Shown: piece by piece, positions 16,898 to 22,537 of the stretch
How the letters are laid out: each line of letters opens with the position of its first letter
Numbering within the stretch: the first letter of the stretch is position 1
Source of the DNA: Spirochaetaceae bacterium
GTDB taxonomy: Bacteria > Spirochaetota > Spirochaetia > Treponematales > Breznakiellaceae
Direction of reading: 5' to 3'
Assembly (NCBI GenBank): GCA_031283025.1
Contig: JAITCP010000127.1
Span: forward strand, 1-23,926
DNA: 23,926 bases
Position numbers and translations under genes: made by a program
The notes under the pieces: generated by a model
Seen by the model: the letters and a program-made list of their open reading frames with translations, nothing else
Databases searched by the model: none
What the model was told of the DNA's origin: nothing

Positions 16898-18541
16898 ATG
16901 GCTAAATCCGGTAAACCGGCTTTAAAAATTCTCATGTGCGCCAGCGAAGCAGTGCCGTTTGCAAAAACCGGCGGGCTTGCCGACGCGGTCTCTTCCCTGT
17001 CCCTTGCGCTGGCCCAACTGGGACATGAAGTAAAAATTTTTATGCCCCGGTACTACGGGATTGACCGGGGTAAATTAACCAAGCTGGAAGGGGCCCTGGG
17101 GGTTCCCATGTCCGGCGGTGAAGAATGGAGCGCCATCTATACAACGCAGCTTCCCGCAAATGAGACGGCAGCAAAAGAGCCGGCGGCAAAAGAGCCGGCT
17201 GCAAAGGGGCCGGCGGCAAAAGTTTCCACTGCAAAGGGGGCGGCGGCAAAAGATACCGCTGCAAAGGATGTGGCGGCAAAAAAGCCCGTGCAGGTGTACT
17301 TTATCGATCATGAAAATTTTTTTGGCAGGGACGGAATTTACGGCACTCCCTTTGAGCCGGATTTTATGGACAATCCCCGGCGTTTTGCCTTTTTCTGCCG
17401 GGCCTGTTTTCAACTGTGCAGGAAGATTGGCTGGTACCCCGATGTTCTCCACGCCCACGACTGGCCTGCCGCCATGGCGCCGGTATATCTCCGTTACCAG
17501 GAAAGGTATGCCGTTCCTAACATAATAGACGGCGTTACTGAAACCGGCTCTTTTGAAAAAACCGTATCGTTATTGACGATTCACAACCTGGGCTACCAGG
17601 GCATTTATTCCAGGGATTCGTTCTTTTATACGGGCTTTGGCTGGGATGTATTTTATCATGCGGGTTTTGAAGACTGGAACATGATGAATCTTCTGAAAGC
17701 GGGGATCAACAGCGCCGACCGTATCACTACCGTTTCCCCCACTTACGCGCGGGAAACCCTGAGCCAACAGGGCGGGTTCCGGCTGGACGGCGTTCTCCGT
17801 TACCGGGGTGAGGCCTATACGGGAATCCTTAACGGCATAGACACGGAAGTGTGGAACCCCAGGTTAGACAAATACATTCCCGCCCCTTATTCGGCCAAAG
17901 ATATGAAGGGAAAGGCCAGGGCTAAAGAAGAACTCCAGCGCCGTTACGGGCTTCCGGAAACGGCAACGGTTCCCGTTATCGGCATGGTCTGCCGCTTAAC
18001 CGATCAAAAAGGCATAGGGGAACTTTTTGGCCCGGCCTATGGATCGGCTTTTTCCATTTGCCGTGATATGGATATACAGTTTGTGTTTCTTGGTTCGGGG
18101 GACGCCTGGGCGGAACATGAAATCTCCAATCTCTCCTCCCGGCTTTCAAACTTTAAGGCTTATATCGGCTACGATGAGGAAATTTCCCACCTTATAGAAG
18201 CGGGATCGGACTTTTTCCTTATGCCCAGCCGTTACGAACCCTGCGGGCTTAACCAGCTCTACTCGTTGAATTACGGAACCATCCCCATAGTGCGGAACAC
18301 CGGCGGGCTGGCCGATACGGTGCAGAATTACAATCAGGAAACAGGGGAAGGGACGGGGTTCATGTTCGATTACTTAAGCCCCAATTCGATCTACGATACC
18401 ATAGGCTGGGCGGTTTGGGCATGGTACAACAAAAAGAAAGACATAGACGCGATGCGCAGCCGGGGAATGATCCAGGACTTTTCCTGGAAAAAATCCGCCC
18501 TTGAATATATGGGACTCTACCGGAAAGCGCTGGAACAATGA
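16898..18541 (+). CDS. glgA: Glycogen synthase (ADP-glucose type) with a pentapeptide-repeat insert
   Basis: GT5 family glycogen synthase transferring glucose from ADP-glucose to the non-reducing end of alpha-1,4-glucan in the cytoplasm. Residues 21-29 carry the diagnostic FAKTGGLAD motif, whose Lys binds ADP-glucose. The N-terminal GT-B half continues through LHAHDWPAA (about 186) and LTIHNLGYQG (about 226). The C-terminal half has GILNGIDTEVWNP, GMVCRLTDQKG and the active-site region SRYEPCGLNQLYSLNYGTIPIVRNTGGLADTV. It has 547 residues, longer than the typical 470-490. Part of the excess is residues 91-130, eight pentapeptides AAKEP, AAKEP, AAKGP, AAKVS, TAKGA, AAKDT, AAKDV, AAKKP, between the first strands of the N-domain. 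GGGGAGGG precedes the ATG. It overlaps the next gene by 4 bp (ATGA), so the two are translationally coupled. Confidence 0.95.
   Translation: MAKSGKPALKILMCASEAVPFAKTGGLADAVSSLSLALAQLGHEVKIFMPRYYGIDRGKLTKLEGALGVPMSGGEEWSAIYTTQLPANETAAKEPAAKEPAAKGPAAKVSTAKGAAAKDTAAKDVAAKKPVQVYFIDHENFFGRDGIYGTPFEPDFMDNPRRFAFFCRACFQLCRKIGWYPDVLHAHDWPAAMAPVYLRYQERYAVPNIIDGVTETGSFEKTVSLLTIHNLGYQGIYSRDSFFYTGFGWDVFYHAGFEDWNMMNLLKAGINSADRITTVSPTYARETLSQQGGFRLDGVLRYRGEAYTGILNGIDTEVWNPRLDKYIPAPYSAKDMKGKARAKEELQRRYGLPETATVPVIGMVCRLTDQKGIGELFGPAYGSAFSICRDMDIQFVFLGSGDAWAEHEISNLSSRLSNFKAYIGYDEEISHLIEAGSDFFLMPSRYEPCGLNQLYSLNYGTIPIVRNTGGLADTVQNYNQETGEGTGFMFDYLSPNSIYDTIGWAVWAWYNKKKDIDAMRSRGMIQDFSWKKSALEYMGLYRKALEQ
17168..17287 (+). 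repeat. 15-bp tandem repeat encoding the AAKxx pentads in GlgA
   Basis: Eight consecutive 15-bp units built around GCGGCAAAA or GCTGCAAAG encode Ala-Ala-Lys-x-x (one unit Thr-Ala-Lys). Units alternate between the GGCAAAA and TGCAAAG forms, suggesting growth by duplication of a 30-bp pair. All are in frame. Confidence 0.85.
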
Positions 18542-19383
18542 CGGCAAACGAAAAAGCGAACATCGCTTCTTTTCTTGATCTGGCAGGCGATTATCTTTCC
18601 GGCGGATTCAGGCGGCCCCGTGAGGGCTATGCCTTTGCGGATGATCCGGCGGATAAGAAGAATCCGGCGGATGCAAAGTTTCCGGCGGAAACGGAATCTT
18701 TGCCGGAACTCCCCGCTGTAACAGAAACAACGGAACAATCACCAACAGGGGAGGGCGATTCCCTTGAGGCCGTGGCCGCGGAAATCGCCGCCTGTACCCG
18801 CTGCGGCCTGTGCAGTACCCGTACCAATGCAGTGCCCGGCGAGGGTATGCGGCGGCCCCTCGTCATGGTAATAGGAGAAGGCCCCGGCGCGGATGAAGAC
18901 GAGACAGGCCGCCCCTTTGTTGGCAGGGCAGGGCAGCTCCTTGACCGTATGCTGGATTCAAAAGGGAGGATCGGCCTTTCACGGAACAGCAACTGTTACA
19001 TTGCCAACATTATCAAATGCAGGCCGCCGGGGAACCGCACCCCCCAGCCGGATGAAATTACCGCCTGCGTTTCGTATCTTGTCAGGCAGATAAAAATCCT
19101 TAAACCGCGGGTAATTCTGGCTGCGGGAAACACTGCCGTTAAAACACTCCTGGACAGCACGGAAGGAATCACCCGGCTGCGGGGAACCTTTACCTTTTTC
19201 CGGGGGACGCTGCTCATGGATGCCGATTTCAACATACCGCTGCTCCCCACATTTCACCCCAGCGCATTGCTCCGGGATGAAAGCCTTAAAGCGCCGGTTT
19301 GGGAAGACATGAAAGCCCTGCGGGCAAAACTCTGCGAGCTTGACGGGGACTACGCCGCCCGTATGGCGGACATTCCCCTGTAA
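18538..19383 (+). CDS. Family 4 (iron-sulfur) uracil-DNA glycosylase
   Basis: Removes uracil from DNA for base-excision repair. The catalytic domain starts near residue 75 with four cluster cysteines: CTRC (Cys86, Cys89), Cys161 in IIKCRPPGNRTP and Cys177 in ITACVSYL, the spacing of the 4Fe-4S family-4 UDG enzymes. Motif A, GEGPGADEDETGRPFVGRAG (113-132), and motif B, FHPSALLR (239-246), are intact. Residues 1-72 are an extra N-terminal region rich in Pro, Ala, Asp and Glu with FPAE/NPAD-like runs, absent from minimal family members and probably a disordered tail. Similar extended forms annotated as phage DNA-polymerase-related proteins are known. The start ATG overlaps the glgA stop, and no nearer start has a better ribosome site. 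Coupling to glgA is probably transcriptional convenience rather than shared function. Confidence 0.92.
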   Translation: MTANEKANIASFLDLAGDYLSGGFRRPREGYAFADDPADKKNPADAKFPAETESLPELPAVTETTEQSPTGEGDSLEAVAAEIAACTRCGLCSTRTNAVPGEGMRRPLVMVIGEGPGADEDETGRPFVGRAGQLLDRMLDSKGRIGLSRNSNCYIANIIKCRPPGNRTPQPDEITACVSYLVRQIKILKPRVILAAGNTAVKTLLDSTEGITRLRGTFTFFRGTLLMDADFNIPLLPTFHPSALLRDESLKAPVWEDMKALRAKLCELDGDYAARMADIPL

Positions 19384-19452
19384 TAGGGAAAAGAGTCAAC
19401 CTGTCTGCTACAGGCAGGCGAATTACACGAATGTATACGAATGATACATGAG

Positions 19453-19560
19453 GCTTTTCCAAAACTTCAGTTTTTGGAAAAGCTACCTTTGTTTAAAACT
19501 GGCCTTTTGGTCAGTTTTTCTTAAGCCATTTCCAAAACTAACCGAGTTTTGGAAATGGCT
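19453..19560 (+). repeat. Three-hairpin palindromic element, copy B
   Basis: The left hairpin (19453-19483) has a TTCA loop and a 13-bp stem with one bulged T. The central hairpin AAAACTGGCC-TTTT-GGTCAGTTTT is at 19495-19518. The right hairpin (19524-19560) has a perfect 16-bp stem and an AACCG loop. The two outer stems share TTTCCAAAAC, which differs from the CTCTAAAAAC of copy A, while loops and layout are the same. Confidence 0.85.
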
Positions 19561-19585
19561 CACATATTCATTCGTTTTAATTCGT

Positions 19586-19702
19586 GTCTGTCCACAAAGT
19601 CGGTTACTTTGCGGCCAGACCTTGCATTTTCTCGCCTAAAGGCTGCGAAAATGCGATTTATAAGGTAGTTTGTCCATAATGTGTCTACATTATGGACAAA
19701 CT
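19586..19702 (-). repeat. Three-hairpin palindromic element, copy F, reverse orientation
   Basis: Read on the + strand there is first a 15-bp stem with two mismatches around CGGTT, the reverse complement of AACCG (19586-19620). Next is a central hairpin TTTCTCGCC...GGCTGCGAAA (19624-19654) that matches the reverse complement of the central part of copies A and C. A perfect 16-bp stem around GTCT (19667-19702) closes it. The outer stems again resemble each other (TGTCCACAAAGT and TGTCCATAATGT). Confidence 0.75.
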
Positions 19703-19792
19703 CTAATTCGCGACATTCGCCTGCCTGTAGCAGACAGGTTGATCCCTTTTTTAACCACGGATTACACGGATTTACACGAACGATTTAATCCA

Positions 19793-19820
19793 TTGTTCAG
19801 AAACTTCAGTTTCTGAACAA
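19793..19820 (+). repeat. Palindromic element hairpin, copy D
   Basis: A perfect 12-bp stem TTGTTCAGAAAC/GTTTCTGAACAA surrounds the TTCA loop. It keeps AAAC-TTCA-GTTT at the tip but has a third stem sequence. No clear right hairpin is visible downstream, so this looks like a solo or decayed copy. Confidence 0.75.
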
Positions 19821-19934
19821 CTCTGGCAAAGTTTTTGCGAGAAATTTCCGAAAAATACAAGCACTATACACGGCTTTGCCTTATATAGAGCAGGCCCAAA
19901 AATAAAAATTGGCTGCCCTAAAGGAGTACTCATT

Positions 19935-20777
19935 GTGAATCCGCTTGATGCTGAGTCCCCGCATATACCCTGGCATCCCGCTTTTGTTGAGGCGCTGCAA
20001 ATGGAACTACAGGACTATGCGGACGTACTGGAATTCCATCCCGAATTCCAGCTTACTTCCGAGCCTTTACGGATAGACTGCGTGGTAATTAAGAAAGCGA
20101 AAAATGCCATTATCAAGAAAAACATTGCCGTAATATTCCGGGAGTGGAATTTGCTTGAGTATAAAAGCCCTGATGATTATGTGTCGGCAGCCGATTTTTA
20201 CAAAGTCTACGCCTATGCCTGCCTGTACGCTTCGTTTAACAAGGTTCCCATTACCAGTTTGACAGTCTCCTTTGTGGAAAGCCATTACCCCAAAAAGCTG
20301 CTTCACCATTTGGGAAAGGACCGTGGATACAAGGTTGCGGAAACCAGCCCGGGGATATATACTGTGATTGGGGACATACTGCCGATACAGGTGATTGACA
20401 GCCGTAAATTGCCTGCGGAAGAAAACCTGTGGCTAAAAAGTCTGAGCAACGAACATGATATATTTACGATAGCTAATATCGGCAAGGAAATAGACAAACA
20501 AGGAAAAGCGGCGCGGATAGCTGCGTATTTATATGCGATACTAACAGCGAATTTTGCTGTTGCGAAGGAGGCTATAAAAATGAAAGATACGTTTGAAAGG
20601 TTTTATGAAGAGACCGGATTGGCCGCCAAGGCTGAAGCCAGAGGCCGTGCCGAAGGTGAAGAACGCAAAGCGTTTGGCATTGCACAAAATATGGTCAAAT
20701 TGGGCCTTCCGGTTGAAACTGTGGTTTCCGCCACCCAGCTTGATCCTGAAAAAGTAAAAATGCTGTATCAACAGTAA
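19935..20777 (+). CDS. PD-(D/E)XK nuclease, Rpn/transposase-associated family
   Basis: A 280-residue product from GTG 19935, with AAGGAG 8 bp upstream (19921-19926). The N-terminal half contains FHPEFQLTSEPLRIDCVVI with Asp48 and then WNLLEYKSPDDY with Glu75 and Lys77, the D...E-x-K core of the PD-(D/E)XK fold. Later segments (LPAEENLWLKSLS, a helical middle, and KAEARGRAEGEERKAFGIAQNM) and the C-terminal MVKLGLPVETVVSATQLDPEKVKMLY resemble the tail of Rpn-type recombination-promoting nucleases and related putative transposases, where it forms a short helical module. It sits among dense palindromic repeats, which makes an activity on DNA hairpins or recombination attractive but unproven. The 21 codons after the stop remain open in the same frame. 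Family assignment rests on these motifs only. Confidence 0.75.
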   Translation: MNPLDAESPHIPWHPAFVEALQMELQDYADVLEFHPEFQLTSEPLRIDCVVIKKAKNAIIKKNIAVIFREWNLLEYKSPDDYVSAADFYKVYAYACLYASFNKVPITSLTVSFVESHYPKKLLHHLGKDRGYKVAETSPGIYTVIGDILPIQVIDSRKLPAEENLWLKSLSNEHDIFTIANIGKEIDKQGKAARIAAYLYAILTANFAVAKEAIKMKDTFERFYEETGLAAKAEARGRAEGEERKAFGIAQNMVKLGLPVETVVSATQLDPEKVKMLYQQ

Positions 20778-20857
20778 GAAGAAATTAAAGATCGTTTTGA
20801 CAAAGAAGGCAAGAACGAATATGGGTTACTTCAAGTACTTTAAATCATAAAAATCTG

Positions 20858-20900
20858 AGGCTTTTCCAAAACTTCAGTTTTTGGAGGTTTACCGCAGAAA
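20858..20900 (+). repeat. Palindromic element hairpin, copy E, degenerate
   Basis: The left arm GGCTTTTCCAAAAC and TTCA loop match copy B, but the right arm changes after GTTTTTGG to AGGTTTACCGCAGAAAA, which matches the segment after the left hairpin in copies A and C. The stem is therefore only CCAAAAC/GTTTTTGG. It reads like a truncated or recombinant copy. Confidence 0.65.
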
Positions 20901-20954
20901 ATATATTCCTCACTCCGCTTTCACACCCCATTACGTCCGCTCCATGCCCGCCGG

Positions 20955-21388
20955 CATATAAGCAACCGCATACGCGGCGTTTTACATAATTCGTTTTTGG
21001 GATTTACTCCCGTTTTTTTCTCACGGCGGACACGGAGGCACAGAGCACACGGAGGGAAGAATAAGGTATTTGTTGTCATATCTCTTTCCTCTTTTCCTCC
21101 GTGCCGCCGTGCCCTCCGGAGTCTGTAGAAAAAGTATTTATTTGCAAAGAACATCACGCAGAGGCGCCAAGGCGCGGAGTACGCAAAGGAAGAGGGATTT
21201 GGTAAGTTCTTGTATTATAAAGAATTACAAAATCAATTTTCTTCTTCTTTGCGTTCTTTGCGCCTCCGCCTCCTCGGCGGCCCGCGCCTTTGCGTGAATC
21301 TCTTCTCCGAGGTTTTCCTACAGACTCTCCGTGCCGCCGTGTGAAGTCTTCAAAATTCTTCATATAAACTCCGCATACACGGCGTTTT
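20955..21388. repeat. Direct-repeat-flanked block of nested inverted repeats
   Basis: Near-identical direct repeats (20955-20983 and 21361-21388, core CCGCATACRCGGCGTTTT) flank this gene-free block. Inside, CACGGCGG/CACGGAGG arms at 21022-21038 pair with 21097-21111 and again with 21328-21341. A second inverted repeat, GAGTCTGTAGAAAA (21119-21132) with TTTTCCTACAGACTC (21313-21328), encloses a third built of CACGCAGAGGCGC-type arms (21154-21193 with 21243-21297). The order suggests successive insertion of small elements into one another. Apart from copy E and the dyad array, I see nothing else in 20778-21555. Confidence 0.7.
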
Positions 21389-21432
21389 TCCCTGTTTCGC
21401 TGGGTCAGACCTGCCTGCCTATGCAGTACCTC

Positions 21433-21516
21433 TGACACGGCCATGTCAGACCCCCTGACACGGCCATGTCAGCCGGTTGACACGGCCATGTCAGCCACCC
21501 TGACACGGCCGTCTGA
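21433..21516. repeat. Four-copy array of a 16-bp dyad, TGACACGGCCATGTCA
   Basis: Copies start at 21433, 21456, 21478 and 21501. The first three are identical and the fourth varies at its right end (CGTCTGA). Centre spacing is 22-23 bp, about two helical turns, so the sites face the same side of the DNA. Each is a nearly perfect inverted repeat around GGCC. The array lies just past the stop of the minus-strand gene, between two CCTGCC-rich hairpin-forming stretches (about 21407-21426 and 21526-21553). Confidence 0.8.
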
Positions 21517-21555
21517 GCTTGCCTTGGCAGGCGGGCCTGCCTGCTGTAGGCAGGG

Positions 21556-22302
21556 TTACTTGGAGAGGGTAAAACCGCTTTCTATGACGCGGGGAGTTTT
21601 TAGAAAGGCGCTGCCTGAGCCGGAATACTGCGTTTTTATGACTACTTTGTAGGTTCCGTTGGGGCCGCCGGGTATCATGCCGATGAGTTTAGACGAGGTG
21701 TTTTCCGCCAGGCTGGTTACTTTTAGCTTTGTGGGGCCGCCCACCTGTTCAAAGTAAATGCCTACTTCCGGGTCGTCCCCGGCGACTTTCAGCTTGTAGC
21801 CGGTTATGATGAACTGGTTCATGTTGGTGTAGGTCTCGTTGATTGCGCCGGTGCCTATGTCGAGGAACTCCATGATGTAGCCGCTGGTGTCGGCGACACC
21901 TTCGATGATTACTTCGATCTCGTCGCGGAGGTCGCGCATGGGTTTGAGCGCCTGAAAGCGGAAGTTGACGGGGTGCTTTTTGTGGTCGTGGGCTTCCTTT
22001 TCGTTGGTGAAGGTGCCGCCGATGTTGGGGTGTACGGAGAAGAAGCCCAGGTTAGCGGAAAAGCCGTCTGCCAACTGGTAGAGCATTTCCAGGTGGAAGT
22101 GGCGGATGGTTTTTACGGCCTCCTCGTAGTCGCCGTCATAGCCGCCCCTGTTTTTCATGGAAGCGCAAATGTCTTCCGTGCTGACGGAGGCTTCGTTGGC
22201 GGTTCGGGCGATGTACGCGCCTTCGCTGTTGAGCAGGTAGCTTGGGTAGAGTTTTGCGCGCATCTTGTGCATTCTTTCTTTGACTGCGTAAATGTCTGAC
22301 AT
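21556..22302 (-). CDS. DUF4469-like protein with probable N-terminal HU-like DNA-binding region
   Basis: A 248-residue product with no signal peptide; GAGAGG precedes the ATG (rightmost base 22302). The C-terminal segment, from about residue 165 (ITGYKLKVAGDDPEVGIYFEQ) through KLIGMIPGGPNGTYKVVIKTQYSGSG to FLKTPRVIESGFTL, matches the Ig-like pattern I associate with DUF4469. That pattern is known in Bacteroidetes and some Treponema proteins that carry an atypical HU/IHF-like N-terminal domain. The N-terminal part has Tyr/Arg/Lys-rich helices and a VNFRFQALKPMRDLRDEIEV segment, compatible with that architecture. Its role is unknown; nucleoid association or surface display have both been suggested for such folds. 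It is downstream of the leucine-rich-repeat gene on the same strand, with a 235-bp hairpin-rich gap, so co-transcription is doubtful. Confidence 0.7.
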   Translation of the reverse strand: MSDIYAVKERMHKMRAKLYPSYLLNSEGAYIARTANEASVSTEDICASMKNRGGYDGDYEEAVKTIRHFHLEMLYQLADGFSANLGFFSVHPNIGGTFTNEKEAHDHKKHPVNFRFQALKPMRDLRDEIEVIIEGVADTSGYIMEFLDIGTGAINETYTNMNQFIITGYKLKVAGDDPEVGIYFEQVGGPTKLKVTSLAENTSSKLIGMIPGGPNGTYKVVIKTQYSGSGSAFLKTPRVIESGFTLSK

Positions 22303-22319
22303 TGGTAACCTCTCTTTAT

Positions 22320-22368
22320 GCCGCTTTTAGCGGCAGTTTTAATCGAACGCCACCGCAACGCGGTGGCG
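22320..22368 (-). other. Hairpins in the leader of the DUF4469-like gene
   Basis: GCCGCT-TTT-AGCGGC (22320-22334) and CGCCACCGC-AAC-GCGGTGGCG (22348-22368) lie just upstream of the ribosome site on the minus strand. A third stem, AAGCGGC/GCCGCTT (22397-22417), reuses the GCCGCT sequence of the first and could pair with it alternatively. This could form an attenuator-like leader, but no leader peptide or known riboswitch is recognised. Confidence 0.55.
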
Positions 22369-22424
22369 GTTTCTCTCCTTATTTAGAGTTTATTGTAAGC
22401 GGCGATTAGGGCCGCTTTTTGGGG

Positions 22425-22530
22425 AATAGGGATTGGGGAGTGGGTGATGGGGATTTTTGTTCGTAAGCATCGCGTGTTACTTTCACGTATAGATAACGAA
22501 CAATAATCCCCATTCCCCTACTCCCTATTT
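22425..22530. repeat. Long imperfect inverted repeat with G-rich arms
   Basis: The left arm 22425-22463 (AATAGGGATTGGGGAG...TTTTTGTTCG) pairs with the right arm 22497-22530 with a few mismatches and gaps, around a small CGTG/CACG inner hairpin. It begins 8 bp past the stop of the leucine-rich-repeat gene. It could act as a strong transcript end structure for that gene or be another small insertion. Confidence 0.7.
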
Positions 22531-22537
22531 GTTAATG

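Larger units (their letters stand above)
19396..19742. mobile_element. Miniature-element-like cassette with 28-bp perfect inverted ends
   Basis: Bases 19396-19423 are the exact reverse complement of 19715-19742. Between them lie two hairpin elements in opposite orientation (19453-19560 forward, 19586-19702 reverse). An imperfect 27-28-bp inverted repeat (19427-19453 with 19558-19584) hugs the forward copy. The 347-bp unit has no credible gene. It could be a non-autonomous mobile element, or several nested ones, moved by an enzyme encoded elsewhere. The rest of the 551-bp gap (19384-19934) holds an AACCACGG-type half repeat near 19753, copy D, and a short leader before the nuclease gene. Confidence 0.7.

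Noticed and set aside
19448..19639. 63-residue open frame in the gap after the uracil-DNA glycosylase gene
   Set aside because: It is wholly made of hairpin element B and part of F, has no ribosome site, and its Phe/Leu/Lys-rich product reflects the palindromic A/T stems.
21070..21297. 75-residue open frame in the nested inverted repeats
   Set aside because: It is composed of repeat arms only, with no ribosome site and no recognisable protein pattern.
21433..21516. Possible CRISPR array
   Set aside because: Repeats are 16 bp with 6-7-bp spacers, far too short, and no cas genes are nearby.
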